From NCBI GenBank assembly GCA_963716085.1, contig OY970288.1, forward strand, positions 4,340,001 to 4,404,000: a stretch of 64,000 bases of DNA, read 5' to 3'. Positions 41,582 to 51,309 of the stretch are shown one piece after another. The stretch comes from Persicitalea sp963716085. GTDB lineage: Bacteria; Bacteroidota; Bacteroidia; Cytophagales; Spirosomataceae. Below the pieces are notes generated by a model, which saw nothing but the letters and a program-made list of their open reading frames with translations, had not been told where the DNA came from and did no database searches. Both the position numbers and the translations under genes were made by a program. Positions within the stretch are counted from its first letter, which is position 1. Each line of letters starts with the position of its first letter.

Positions 41582-42605
41582 TTTCAGCTATACCAAAGCG
41601 GGCGACATGGCGGAGGCCATTGGCCAAGGCACTAAGCCCGACAGCAAGTACATTGCGGGCGGCACCAACCTCATCGACCTGATGAAGTACAACGTGACCG
41701 AAGCCGATGCGTTGATCGACATCAATCACTTGCCCGGCGAACGCGATATTACTAAAAAGCCAGAGGGAGGTGTGCGCCTGAGCGCGTACATCAGCAATGG
41801 TATTACGGCCTATCACCCCATAATTGAGGAAAATTATCCACTGCTTTCCCGAGCTATTCTGGCGGGGGCCTCAGGCCAAATCCGCAATATGGCCACAAAC
41901 GGCGGTAATCTTTTGCAGCGGACACGGTGCTATTATTTCTACGACACCAATACACCCTGTAACAAACGTACCCCCGGCAGTGGCTGTTCGGCCATCGGCG
42001 GTTACACGCGCATGATGGCGATTCTGGGCGCGACCCACGAACCCAACGACCAGGCCTGCATCGCCGTTTTCCCTTCGGACATGTGCATTGCGCTGGCGGC
42101 ATTGGAAGCGGTGGTCAACGTCGAAGGTCCCAATGGCAAGCGCAGCATCGCCTTTGAAGATTTCCACCGTTTGCCGGGCGATACACCGGAACTCGACAAT
42201 AACTTACAGAAGGGCGAAATAATCACCAGCCTCGACTTGCCCGCTCAGGGTTATGCCCAAAATTACTCCTACCTGAAACTTCGCGATCGCAACTCTTACG
42301 CTTTCGCGCTGGTATCGGTCGCGACGGGATTGGAACTGGAAGGCAACACTATCAAACAAGCGAGAATTGCCCTGGGCGGCGTCGCCCACAAGCCATGGCG
42401 TGTGAAGGCAGGTGAGGATTTCCTTAAAGGTAAAGCCGCCACCCCAGAAAATTTTGCCGCCGCCGCCGAAATCATCATAGAAGGAGCGGTGGGCTACCCT
42501 GATAACGAATTCAAAATCGAACTGGCCAAACGCGCCATTGTCCGCAACGGCCTGATGGCCCTGAACCCCAAAGAAACCCAACTGCCGGGAGCGGTACCTA
42601 ACTAA
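41574..42605 (+). CDS. Molybdenum hydroxylase, FAD subunit (PaoB/YagS-like)
   Basis: 343 residues. FAD-binding segments KYIAGGTNLIDLMKYNV and GQIRNMATNGGNLLQRTRCY, and an insertion with cysteines C119, C129, C138 (YDTNTPCNKRTPGSGCSAIG) that in PaoB bind an extra 4Fe-4S cluster. It accepts electrons from the 2Fe-2S subunit and passes them to an external acceptor. Central gene of the three-subunit operon. A word-repeat hairpin separates it from the Mo subunit gene. Confidence 0.95.
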   Translation: MNNFSYTKAGDMAEAIGQGTKPDSKYIAGGTNLIDLMKYNVTEADALIDINHLPGERDITKKPEGGVRLSAYISNGITAYHPIIEENYPLLSRAILAGASGQIRNMATNGGNLLQRTRCYYFYDTNTPCNKRTPGSGCSAIGGYTRMMAILGATHEPNDQACIAVFPSDMCIALAALEAVVNVEGPNGKRSIAFEDFHRLPGDTPELDNNLQKGEIITSLDLPAQGYAQNYSYLKLRDRNSYAFALVSVATGLELEGNTIKQARIALGGVAHKPWRVKAGEDFLKGKAATPENFAAAAEIIIEGAVGYPDNEFKIELAKRAIVRNGLMALNPKETQLPGAVPN

Positions 42606-42609
42606 TTGT

Positions 42610-42665
42610 GAATGAGTGAATGATAAAATGTTCACGACCCCTCTTATTCTATCATTCACTCATTC
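42610..42665. repeat. Inverted GAATGAG/GAATGAT word hairpin inside the paoABC-like operon
   Basis: The 16-bp arm GAATGAGTGAATGATA (42610-42625) is mirrored at 42650-42665. It lies within the operon between the FAD and Mo subunits and stops 18 bp before the Mo-subunit ATG, so it could lower or tune downstream expression. Confidence 0.85.
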
Positions 42666-42683
42666 TCACATTCCAAATTGATT

Positions 42684-44912
42684 ATGCCACAAATAGGACA
42701 ACCCATCAGCCGCCTGGAAGGTCACTTGAAAGTGACGGGTGCGGCCAAGTACTCCGCAGAATTTAACCTGGATGGTCTGCTGTATGGCTACGTGGTCAAC
42801 AGCACCATCGTAAGCGGGAAGATTCTCAGCATCGACACCGACTCGGTCAAGAAAATCCCGGGCGTCGTCGAAGTATTCACGCACGAAAACCGCCCGTCGC
42901 TGGCTTGGTTCGACATGCAATACTCCGACATGGATGCGCCTCCGGGTTCACCGTTTCGCCCCCTTTACGACGATGAAATAAAATGCTATGCTCAGCCGAT
43001 TGCATTGGTAGTAGCCGAGACCTTCGAAGCCGCTCGCTTTGGCGCTTCAAAGTTGTGGGTAACGTACGAGGAGAACGAATTCGACTCGGACATGAAGAAA
43101 AACCTCGACCAGGCCCGTGATCCCAAAATAGGCATGGCTACCGCGCTGAAACCGTTACCGCCTAAGCCCAAGGGCGATTTTGAAGCGGCCTTCGCTGGTT
43201 CCGATGCACAGGTGTCTTCCGCTTACTGGCATGGCACCGAACACCACAATCCAATGGAAATGCACGCTACCACTACTTTTTACGAAAGGGGTGGCAAGCT
43301 GACTATCTTTGATAAAACCCAGGGAGCGATCAACAGCCAGTTGTACGCCTGCAATGTATTCGGGTTGAGTTTTGGAGACGTTCGCGTCGTATCACCCTAC
43401 GTCGGTGGGGCATTTGGATCGGCGCTGCGGCCTCAGTACCAGTTGTTCATGTCGGTGATGGCCGCCACAATGCTCAAACGTTCGGTGCGTGTGAGTCTGG
43501 ATCGTACCCAGATGTTTAGCTTCGGCCACCGCCCGCCTACGCTGCAAAGAGTGCGTTTGGGGGCAGACAAAAGTGGCAAAGTAACAGCCATGAACCACTC
43601 GGCTATTGCCGAAACCTCCCAGTTCGAGGACTATACCGAAGTGGTAGTCAACTGGTCGAATATCCTTTACCCGGCTGAGAACACCCTCTTGGAGTACCAA
43701 TTGGTGCCACTCGATGTGTATACCCCACTGGACATGCGCGCCCCTGGTGGCAGCACCGGACTTCACGCCATAGAAAGCGCAATGGACGAGATTGCCTACA
43801 AATTGAATATCGACCCGCTGGAACTACGACTCATCAACTATTCCGAGCGAGATGTGGCCGAGGACAAACCATTTTCCAGTAAGGAATTGCGCGAATGCTA
43901 CCGCCAGGGGGCCGAGAAATTCGGCTGGTCGAACCGAAAGCCGGAGCCGCGCAGCATGAAGCGTGGTACTAAACTGGTTGGTTATGGAATGGCCACGGGC
44001 ATCTGGGATGCAATGACCGTTCCCGCCCGCGCCAGGGCCGAGCTTTCCAAAGACGGGAAACTGACGGTCAACAGTGCTACCGCTGACATTGGAACGGGTA
44101 CGCTCACAGTCATGACCCAAATTGCAGCCGACGAGTTTGGCTTGTCGGTGGAGGACGTTACTTTCGAGTACGGTGACAGCGATATGGCCTTTGCGCCGAT
44201 CGAGGGCGGTTCCTTCACGGTATCGAGTGTAGGGTCGGCCGTAGCAAAAGCGAGCCAGTCATTGAGAAAGAAGCTCGTGAAGCGGGCGGCGCGGATGGAA
44301 AATTATTCGCTGTCGGATGAGAATGAGGCGCAGATACGATTTGAGAAAGACCGGATCATACTGAACGACTCGCCGCTGATTGCCGTTTCTTTCGCCGACC
44401 TGATCGCTGAGAACAACGGCAAAGCGATCAAAACCAGTACCACTTCGATTCCCAACGCTTTCAAGATAAAACAATACACCCGCGCGGCCCACAGTGCTGC
44501 CTTTGTGGAGGTGGAAGTGGATGAGCAGTTGGGTACGGTCAATGTTACCCGTGCCGTCACGGCCGTAGCCGGCGGAAAGATCATCAATCCCAAAACCGCC
44601 AGGAGCCAAATTATCGGCTCGATGGTTTGGGGGATCAGCAAAGCCCTGCGTGAAGAAACCATCAGCGACCACCGCTTCGGCAATTACATGAATGCTAACC
44701 TGGGCGAATACCATCTACCCGTCCACGCCGACATCCATGAGTTGGACTGTATTTTCGTGGAGGAACACGACGATATCGTCAACGAATTGGGTGCCAAGGG
44801 GCTCGGCGAAATCGGTATCGTGGGCATGGCTCCGGCAATCGCCAACGCCATTTACCACGCCACGGGCAAACGGGTCAATCACCTGCCGATTCACTTTGAT
44901 GAATTGGTATAG
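42684..44912 (+). CDS. Molybdenum hydroxylase, molybdopterin-binding subunit (PaoC/YagR-like)
   Basis: 742 residues from the ATG at 42684 (a TTG six bases earlier is also in frame). Xanthine-oxidase fold: GHLKVTGAAKYSAEF, VVSPYVGGAFGSAL, MRAPGGSTGLHAIE, and the catalytic Glu709 in GAKGLGEIGIVG. Family members oxidise aldehydes or heteroaromatics; PaoC-type enzymes detoxify aromatic aldehydes. No MoCD/PaoD chaperone or cytosine-transferase gene is adjacent. Followed by a strong terminator. Confidence 0.95.
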   Translation: MPQIGQPISRLEGHLKVTGAAKYSAEFNLDGLLYGYVVNSTIVSGKILSIDTDSVKKIPGVVEVFTHENRPSLAWFDMQYSDMDAPPGSPFRPLYDDEIKCYAQPIALVVAETFEAARFGASKLWVTYEENEFDSDMKKNLDQARDPKIGMATALKPLPPKPKGDFEAAFAGSDAQVSSAYWHGTEHHNPMEMHATTTFYERGGKLTIFDKTQGAINSQLYACNVFGLSFGDVRVVSPYVGGAFGSALRPQYQLFMSVMAATMLKRSVRVSLDRTQMFSFGHRPPTLQRVRLGADKSGKVTAMNHSAIAETSQFEDYTEVVVNWSNILYPAENTLLEYQLVPLDVYTPLDMRAPGGSTGLHAIESAMDEIAYKLNIDPLELRLINYSERDVAEDKPFSSKELRECYRQGAEKFGWSNRKPEPRSMKRGTKLVGYGMATGIWDAMTVPARARAELSKDGKLTVNSATADIGTGTLTVMTQIAADEFGLSVEDVTFEYGDSDMAFAPIEGGSFTVSSVGSAVAKASQSLRKKLVKRAARMENYSLSDENEAQIRFEKDRIILNDSPLIAVSFADLIAENNGKAIKTSTTSIPNAFKIKQYTRAAHSAAFVEVEVDEQLGTVNVTRAVTAVAGGKIINPKTARSQIIGSMVWGISKALREETISDHRFGNYMNANLGEYHLPVHADIHELDCIFVEEHDDIVNELGAKGLGEIGIVGMAPAIANAIYHATGKRVNHLPIHFDELV

Positions 44913-44938
44913 AGGAAGAAAGGAGAAGTAATAAAAGG

Positions 44939-44969
44939 AAAGGGCAGCTCTGCGGAACTGCCCTTTTTT
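44939..44969 (+). terminator. Rho-independent terminator after the molybdenum hydroxylase operon
   Basis: AGGGCAG (44941-44947), a 10-nt loop, CTGCCCT (44958-44964), then TTTTTT. It also ends close to the stop of the convergent YitT gene and may serve both, as A-rich sequence lies on the other side. Confidence 0.88.
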
Positions 44970-44973
44970 GATT

Positions 44974-45882
44974 TTAGTGCAACGGTCTTTTTTTGATCAT
45001 GCCGCCCTTAGTATCCATGATCGAATGCTGGAAAACGAAGGCGTTGGCGTCGAGTTTATTGACTTCGTGAATAAGTTTGGTGACTTCCAGGCGCGTCACG
45101 ACGCAGAAAACCACTTTCTGATCCTGATCAATCCGACCGCCTTTGCCGTAGCCGCCCTCGGACTTGTACACCGTTACGCCGCGCCCTAACTTGTTAATGA
45201 TCGTTTCGCGAATATCGTCCGAGTGCTTCGAGATGATTGTCACGCCGATGTATTCCTCGATACCGTTGATGATAAAATCCACGGTTTTAGAAGCAGCGAA
45301 GTAGGTCAACATCGAGTACATGGCCGTCTCGATATTTATTAAAAAAATGGCTCCGGTAAACAGGATGACGTTGAAAATCGCGATGAAGTCCCCGACCGAC
45401 AGGCTGGTACGACGGCTAACGTAGATCGCCAGTACTTCCGTGCCGTCGATCACCGCCCCGCCGCGAATGGAAAGGCCGATGCCCGTTCCGAGGAAAAATC
45501 CGCCGAAAATGGAGATCAGCAATTTATCGTTGGTCACGGTGGGCAACTCGATAAAATGCACCAGCACGGCCAACGCCAGAATAGCTGCCGCGCTTTTCAG
45601 GGCAAACTGCATGGAAATCTGCCGGGAGCCGATGATCAAAAAAGGCAGGTTGATGGCGACGATCAGGATCGAAAGCTCCAGATTCGTAACGATCTCGGTC
45701 AACAGTGCCAGACCCATCGCGCCACCATCCAAAAATTCGTTGGGTAGCAAGAACCCTTTCAAGCCGACACTCGCTGCAATCACTCCCAGACCGATCAAAA
45801 GAAAATCTTTCAGGAAGCGCTCGAAAACCAGCTTGCGGATTCGTTTTCCTTCGTTGAGAATAGCGTGGGTGGTTCGTAGCAT
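44974..45882 (-). CDS. YitT family membrane protein (DUF161/DUF2179)
   Basis: 302 residues. About five or six membrane helices in the first two thirds (FLLIGLGVIAASVGLKGFLL, LSILIVAINLPFLIIG, ISIFGGFFLGTGIGLSIRGG, VGDFIAIFNVILFTGAIFLI), then a cytoplasmic DUF2179 domain (IEEYIGVTIISKHSDDIRET, GGRIDQDQKVVFCVVTRLEV). The family is widespread; transport function has not been settled. The IS4 element sits 98 bp upstream of its start, in what would be its promoter region. Confidence 0.92.
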   Translation of the reverse strand: MLRTTHAILNEGKRIRKLVFERFLKDFLLIGLGVIAASVGLKGFLLPNEFLDGGAMGLALLTEIVTNLELSILIVAINLPFLIIGSRQISMQFALKSAAAILALAVLVHFIELPTVTNDKLLISIFGGFFLGTGIGLSIRGGAVIDGTEVLAIYVSRRTSLSVGDFIAIFNVILFTGAIFLINIETAMYSMLTYFAASKTVDFIINGIEEYIGVTIISKHSDDIRETIINKLGRGVTVYKSEGGYGKGGRIDQDQKVVFCVVTRLEVTKLIHEVNKLDANAFVFQHSIMDTKGGMIKKRPLH

Positions 45883-45979
45883 GAACAGGAGGGGTTTTGA
45901 AAATTTTGGTGGGTTTTTGGCAAGATAAGAATATCGGTCGTTAAAAGTATTTTTGACCTAGACTCATCTTTACAATAGA

Positions 45980-47208
45980 CAAAGGGTAAAATGTTACTCT
46001 ACCCGAGTATTTTTATAAAATTCTGATTATAAGTTATTTGAAGTATGATCCACCTGACGAACGAACTTATGCACTCCTGCCAGAATTGAGTAAAACTCTC
46101 TTTTGGGTTTTTAAGTCCACTCCGCAAAATGTCAAGTCCCTTCCTAAAAAAACTGTTCGCTTTATAGCCGTGCTTCTTAATCTTTATATTTTGTACTTTT
46201 TCATGATGAAGTTCACCAACTTTCACACATATTGCGACCGCTATGCTAACGAAGACCAATAATTTACTCAATTTATCACTGCTTTTCAAATGTGTACTTT
46301 CCAAGTCAAACCCTCTTTTTTTGAAACTCTGAAAGAGTACTTCTATTGACCAGCGTTTCCTATAAGTTTCACCTAAGTTTTTGGCTGGAAGATTCCCTAT
46401 CAAAAACAAAAAATCTCCCTTTACTAGTGTTTTTAGCATAGAATTACCCCAGACACCGTCCACCATGCAATCTTGGAAATACCTTTCGCTTTGTTTGCTC
46501 AAAAGCTCACCTATTGAAAAAACGTCTCCATTTTTTAAAGTTATCAAGTGACTCTTCGGAACACGCATACAATAGTCTATATTATTGGATTTTAGGTATT
46601 TGATCCATTCAAGTCCAATAAATTCTCGGTCACCGATAATCGTATTTATCCGTTCTTTCCCAATTACGTTCACCAGTTTATCCAACAAGTCACATCGGTC
46701 AAGCCAGTTGCTGTTGCCAGATTTATTATCGAGGAGCTTCCAATACAGCGGAATTCCAACCGAGCCACACTTTGCGACTATCATCAAGATATTACACTGA
46801 TAAACGCCGAAATCCCACTCCGTCCTGTCTATGCATAAATCAAGTTTACTCTTAGGTAAAAACAGCAAAAGTAACAAGCAGACTTTGTCATAATCAAATA
46901 CAAAATCCTTGAAAAACGACTGTATCTTTCGCTCTACGGATTCGTCTTTTGCCTTAGAAGACATATGCAGGGCGATCTCCTTGAATTGTACTTTTCTGCT
47001 ATTTATAAGCCCAGTCAGAAAGCCGGAGATGAATTTTTTTCGCGCTAAATTCGCCGCCAAGGGCACGATATCGAAAATTTGTATAACTTGGGCGTTGATG
47101 ATTTCTGTCATCCTCAAAGGCTGGTTTTGATGCTTGGTCGCTTCAAAGGTCAGCCTTTTTGTTTTTTATGCCAATTTTCTTCGGGTACAGTAGTAAAATG
47201 TCTTTGGC
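45980..47208 (-). mobile_element. IS4-family insertion sequence
   Basis: About 1.23 kb, AT-rich compared with its neighbours. The ends show an imperfect inverted repeat: TACTCTACCCGA at 45995-46006 against TCGGGTACAGTA at 47181-47192, with CAAAG (about 45980) and CTTTG (about 47202) further out. The exact tips and a target-site duplication could not be fixed by eye. The transposase frame is complete, so it may be active. It sits about 50 bp before the Gfo/Idh gene, so it may affect that operon's promoter. Confidence 0.85.
45999..47117 (-). CDS. IS4-family transposase
   Basis: 372 residues. DDE residues by position: D97 (DLCIDRTEWDFG), D163 (IIGDREFIG) and E259 in the Y-(2)-R-(3)-E-(6)-K signature TYRKRWSIEVLFQSFKKRG. 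These are the IS4-family hallmarks. The stop codon lies within the left inverted repeat. Codon use is AT-rich and unlike the surrounding genes, consistent with recent arrival. Confidence 0.95.
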   Translation of the reverse strand: MRMTEIINAQVIQIFDIVPLAANLARKKFISGFLTGLINSRKVQFKEIALHMSSKAKDESVERKIQSFFKDFVFDYDKVCLLLLLFLPKSKLDLCIDRTEWDFGVYQCNILMIVAKCGSVGIPLYWKLLDNKSGNSNWLDRCDLLDKLVNVIGKERINTIIGDREFIGLEWIKYLKSNNIDYCMRVPKSHLITLKNGDVFSIGELLSKQSERYFQDCMVDGVWGNSMLKTLVKGDFLFLIGNLPAKNLGETYRKRWSIEVLFQSFKKRGFDLESTHLKSSDKLSKLLVFVSIAVAICVKVGELHHEKVQNIKIKKHGYKANSFFRKGLDILRSGLKNPKESFTQFWQECISSFVRWIILQITYNQNFIKILG

Positions 47209-47255
47209 CCTACATTTAATATATCAGAATTTAGTTTTCAAATCCAGCAAATACC

Positions 47256-48629
47256 ATGGACAATTTCAATATCAACCGCCGCCGTTTTTTGCAAGGAGCC
47301 ACGGCCACGCTGGCCTTTACCGCCCTCGGCGCGCAGGGCATGGACATCATCAATCCCGCCAAGCCTTATCGCGTGGGCCTCATCGGAGCGGGCTGGTATG
47401 GCACCAGTGACCTCTTCAAGCTAATCCAGGTGGCACCCGTGGAGGTGCTGGCAATTTGTGACGTGGATAAGAACCACCGCGAGGAAGCCGCCAAACTGGT
47501 GAGTCAGCGACAGAAATCGGGCAAGGTTCCCAAGGTCTATAACGACTACGAGAAAATGCTCAAGGAGAACGAGCTGGACATCGTGCTGATCGGTACGCCC
47601 GACCACTGGCACGCGCTGCAAATGATCGATTGCGTAAAAGCCGGCGCGCACGTGTATGTGCAGAAACCTATCAGCGTGGATGTCATGGAAGGCGAGGCGA
47701 TGGTCGCCGCCGCCCGCAAGTATAACAAAGTGGTGCAGGTCGGTACCCAGCGCAAAAGCACGCCGCACCTGATCGAAGCCAAGAAAAATATTGTGGAAGC
47801 CGGGCTGTTGGGCAAGATTGCCCACGTCGAAATGTGCTGCTACTACCACATGCGGAATGAAGCCAACCCACCGCTGGAACCCGTCCCTGCCTTCCTGGAT
47901 TACGAAAAATGGACGGGTCCCGCGCCGCTGCGACCTTACGACGGACTGCCACACATCCGCTGGTGGCGGGCTTTCATGGAATACGGCAACGGCATCACGG
48001 GCGACATGTGTGTGCACATGCTCGATACCGTTCGTTGGATGCTCGGCCTCGGCTGGCCGACGCGCATCAGCTCGCAGGGCGGAATCTTAGTCGAAAGTGA
48101 CGCCAAGTCAAATATCTCCGACACGCAGTCCGCCGTTTTTGAGTATCCCGGCCTCAACTGCGTGTGGCAGCACCGCACTTGGGGCACGCCCGCCAATCCC
48201 GAGTACCCGTGGTCGTTCACGATTTATGGCGAAAAAGGCACCCTCTGGGGCAGCACCATGCAGTACGACTTTATTCCCGAAGCCAAAGACGGCAAGAAAA
48301 TTCATGGCGATGTGCTGTATGAGAAAGAGAAGTACCCCGAAGATTTGGTGGAGGTACGCAACGAACTGAACGCTGCTCCCGCCACGCGCCGTCACATGCT
48401 CGACTTCCTGGGAGCGATCGAAAACGGCGGTCGCCCGGTGGCGGACATTGAGGAGGGGCATATTTCTACGGCGAGTTGCATCATGGCCAATCTGTCGATG
48501 GCCACGGGCAAGCCAATCGTGTACGATCCCAAAACCCGCAGCATCGTCGGCGGCGACCGCGAGCTGAACGGACTACTGGCCCGTCCCTATCGGAAGGGTT
48601 ATATTCATCCCTTACCGAACAAAGTATAA
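47256..48629 (+). CDS. Tat-exported Gfo/Idh/MocA family oxidoreductase
   Basis: 457 residues. Twin-arginine signal NRRRFLQGATATLAFTAL, then Rossmann motif VGLIGAGWYGTSD, the EKP-like QKPISVD (Gln-Lys-Pro in place of Glu-Lys-Pro), and GDMCVHMLDTVRWMLG. These NAD(P)-binding enzymes oxidise or epimerise sugars; the Tat signal means folding with cofactor in the cytoplasm and action in the periplasm. It is first of four co-directional genes. Known Bacteroides relatives of this kind oxidise glycosides at C3; that assignment is inferred here. Confidence 0.9.
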   Translation: MDNFNINRRRFLQGATATLAFTALGAQGMDIINPAKPYRVGLIGAGWYGTSDLFKLIQVAPVEVLAICDVDKNHREEAAKLVSQRQKSGKVPKVYNDYEKMLKENELDIVLIGTPDHWHALQMIDCVKAGAHVYVQKPISVDVMEGEAMVAAARKYNKVVQVGTQRKSTPHLIEAKKNIVEAGLLGKIAHVEMCCYYHMRNEANPPLEPVPAFLDYEKWTGPAPLRPYDGLPHIRWWRAFMEYGNGITGDMCVHMLDTVRWMLGLGWPTRISSQGGILVESDAKSNISDTQSAVFEYPGLNCVWQHRTWGTPANPEYPWSFTIYGEKGTLWGSTMQYDFIPEAKDGKKIHGDVLYEKEKYPEDLVEVRNELNAAPATRRHMLDFLGAIENGGRPVADIEEGHISTASCIMANLSMATGKPIVYDPKTRSIVGGDRELNGLLARPYRKGYIHPLPNKV

Positions 48630-48676
48630 TCCTATTACGTTGAGGTTATTGCGGTATAAATAAACCTTGAAGAAAT

Positions 48677-51265
48677 ATGATTAGGACTGTCTTTTTGATT
48701 TGCCTCTACGGAGCGGGCGTGTTGTTTCCTTCTGTCCCCCTGAGCGTAGACCCTGTCACCGATGGTCGGCCCCGCCTGAGCGTAGCCGAAGAACCATCCC
48801 CTCCCAAAACGCCTGCCGAAGAAATGGCGACGTTTCAGGTCGAGCCGGGTTTCAAAGTCCAGCTCGTGGCCTCGGAGCCGATGGTGCAGGATCCGGTCGT
48901 GATCATGTTCGATCCCGACGGGCGACTGTGGGTGGTCGAGATGCGCGGTTTCATGAATGACATCGAGGGTTCCAATGAAGACCAACCCACGGGCCGCGTT
49001 TCAGTGCTGGAAGATACCGATGGCGACGGGCAAATGGACAAGAGTACCGTGTATCTGGATAGTCTGGTGATGCCCCGCGCATTGGCGCTCGTGCCGGGCG
49101 GCGCGCTGGTGTCGGAGAGCAAATCCTTATGGTTAACCCAGGATACGGATGGCGACTTGAAAGCCGACACCAAAGTGTTGGTCGATGCCGACTACGCCGC
49201 CAACGGTCTGCCCGAGCACTCCGACAACGGCCTCTGGCGTTCGGTAGACAATTGGTATTACAGTGCCAAATCCCGCCTCCGTTATCGCTTGGAGGGGGGC
49301 AAATGGCTTCGCGACAGTACCGAATTCCGGGGCCAATGGGGCATGAGCCACGACGACGAGGGCAATCTTTACTACAACTACAACTGGTCGCAGCTCCACG
49401 CCGACCTCGTGCCGCCCAACTACCTCTCGCGCAATCCACACCACACCCCCACCACGGGCATCGACCACGGCCTCACCATCGACCGCCGCGTCTACCCCAT
49501 CCGGCCCAATCCGGCCGTGAACCGGGGCTACATTCCCGGCACACTGAGTGAAGAGGGCAAGTTGCTGGAATTCACCGCTGCTTGTTCTCCCTTGGTTTAC
49601 CGGGAAAATGCTTTTCCGGCCGAGTACCTGGGCAATGCCTTCGTATGCGAGCCTTCCGGTAACCTAATCAAGCGTAACGTCGTCCGCAAAAACGGCTTAG
49701 TGCTCACCGCCTTCGACCCGCATCCCGGCACGGAATTCCTGGCTTCGACCGACGAGCGCTTCCGCCCCGTTCACATGACCTCAGCCCCCGACGGGGGGCT
49801 GTACATCGCCGATATGTACCGTGGCATGGTGCAGCACGGTGCCTACGTGACCCCTTACTTAAAGGAGCAAACCATCAAAAGAAACCTGGTACTGCCCGTG
49901 CATTATGGCCGCATCTGGCGCGTGGTACCCAAAGATTGGAAGCCGTCCAAACCAAAGAAACTCTCACAAGCCCCTTCCAGCGACCTGGTCAACGCACTCT
50001 CCGACGCCAACGGCTGGCAGCGCGATCAGGCGCAACGGCTGCTCGTGGAGCGCGACGACAAGCAGGCCGTTCCCGCACTTCAAGAATTAGTCAGGAAAGG
50101 CAAGACCTCGCTGGGTCGCTTCCACGCGCTGTGGACGCTGGAAGGCATGAAGCGATTAGATGCTGATATTTTATTTCAGGCTTTGCAGGACGATAACGCG
50201 CTGGTAAAATCCACCGCGCTACGCCTCCTGGAACCGCTGGCAAAGAAAAATGCCAAAACCAGAGCCCAACTGGAAACAGCCTTGGCTGCGTTTAAACCTA
50301 CCGAGGAAGGCAAGGCATTTACTTTGCAATTGGCTTTGTCTGCCAACGCACTTAGTCCTAAAGCCGCCCAACCGATCCTGGCTAATATTGCCGAGAAGGA
50401 AGGACAATCCCCGCTTGTCCGCGATGCCGTGCTGAGCAGTCTGAAAGACCAGGAGTTCGCCTTCTTGCAAACCCTAATGCAGGCCCCGAACTGGCAGGCG
50501 CACAATCAGGATAAGGAGATTTTTCTGGAGATGCTCACGACTTCCGTGGTTAGAAAAGGCAACCCTAACGAGTTGGCGACGTTGCTCTCTGATTTAAATA
50601 AGAAGACGGCCGATTCGCCGATGCAATTCGGTTGGCAGGCAAAAGCCATTCTCACGGCGCTTTCCATCCAAGCCAATAATCCAAAATTAAAGCCCATCAA
50701 ATTGGCAAAAGCACCCGAACTCCTGGCCAAAAAAATGGACGGAATGAATGGCAATCGCCTGGCGTCGCTCAATGCGCTATTCGAGTGGCCCGGTCATAAA
50801 GCGACCGTGACCACGGTTCAAAAGAAAAACCCGCTGAGCGAAGATGAGCGCAAAGTTTTCGCCCTCGGTCGGCAGCATTACCTGACCACCTGCGCGGGCT
50901 GTCACGGCACCGACGGCGCGGGTATGAACCGCTTCGCACCGCCGCTCATCGGCTCACAATGGGTACTGGGCGACGAAAAACGCTTGTCCCTCATTCTGCT
51001 GCACGGCATGGAAGGCCCGGTAGACGTCATGGGCAAAACCTACGACGCCCCCGAAATCCTGCCCGTGATGCCCGCCCACTCCACCATGGACGACGGTGCC
51101 CTCACAGCCATCCTGACCTACATCCGCAACGAGTGGGGCAACGACGCCGGAGCCATCAGCCAGCGCACCGTCAGCACCACCCGCCACACCTCGCAAGGCC
51201 GCGTGGTGCCTTGGACGGCCAAGGAGCTGGATGCGCACATTGAGGCAGGGAAGGCGAAGGAATGA
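48677..51265 (+). CDS. Propeller-HEAT-cytochrome c protein (PVC-type heme-binding dehydrogenase family)
   Basis: 862 residues. Signal peptide 1-18; residues about 19-38 are read from a CTGAGCGTAG repeat; then a beta-propeller sugar-dehydrogenase-like domain (FDPDGRLWVVEMRGFMND, SAPDGGLYIADMYRGM; about 50-420), HEAT repeats (about 430-690) and a C-terminal monohaem cytochrome c with CAGCH at 739-743 and axial Met candidates in MPAHSTMDDGALT. It likely oxidises a periplasmic substrate and hands electrons to the respiratory chain. It is second gene in the operon, 47 bp after the Gfo/Idh gene. Confidence 0.88.
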   Translation: MIRTVFLICLYGAGVLFPSVPLSVDPVTDGRPRLSVAEEPSPPKTPAEEMATFQVEPGFKVQLVASEPMVQDPVVIMFDPDGRLWVVEMRGFMNDIEGSNEDQPTGRVSVLEDTDGDGQMDKSTVYLDSLVMPRALALVPGGALVSESKSLWLTQDTDGDLKADTKVLVDADYAANGLPEHSDNGLWRSVDNWYYSAKSRLRYRLEGGKWLRDSTEFRGQWGMSHDDEGNLYYNYNWSQLHADLVPPNYLSRNPHHTPTTGIDHGLTIDRRVYPIRPNPAVNRGYIPGTLSEEGKLLEFTAACSPLVYRENAFPAEYLGNAFVCEPSGNLIKRNVVRKNGLVLTAFDPHPGTEFLASTDERFRPVHMTSAPDGGLYIADMYRGMVQHGAYVTPYLKEQTIKRNLVLPVHYGRIWRVVPKDWKPSKPKKLSQAPSSDLVNALSDANGWQRDQAQRLLVERDDKQAVPALQELVRKGKTSLGRFHALWTLEGMKRLDADILFQALQDDNALVKSTALRLLEPLAKKNAKTRAQLETALAAFKPTEEGKAFTLQLALSANALSPKAAQPILANIAEKEGQSPLVRDAVLSSLKDQEFAFLQTLMQAPNWQAHNQDKEIFLEMLTTSVVRKGNPNELATLLSDLNKKTADSPMQFGWQAKAILTALSIQANNPKLKPIKLAKAPELLAKKMDGMNGNRLASLNALFEWPGHKATVTTVQKKNPLSEDERKVFALGRQHYLTTCAGCHGTDGAGMNRFAPPLIGSQWVLGDEKRLSLILLHGMEGPVDVMGKTYDAPEILPVMPAHSTMDDGALTAILTYIRNEWGNDAGAISQRTVSTTRHTSQGRVVPWTAKELDAHIEAGKAKE

Positions 51266-51267
51266 GT

Positions 51268-51307
51268 TTAAAAGTTCAAAGTTCAAAGTTCAAAGTTTAA
51301 AGTTTAA
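51268..51307. repeat. GTTCAAA 7-bp word array
   Basis: The word GTTCAAA or GTTTAAA is repeated five times without gaps, ending two bases before the ATG of the next gene and therefore covering its ribosome-binding region. Confidence 0.85.
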
Positions 51308-51309
51308 AT

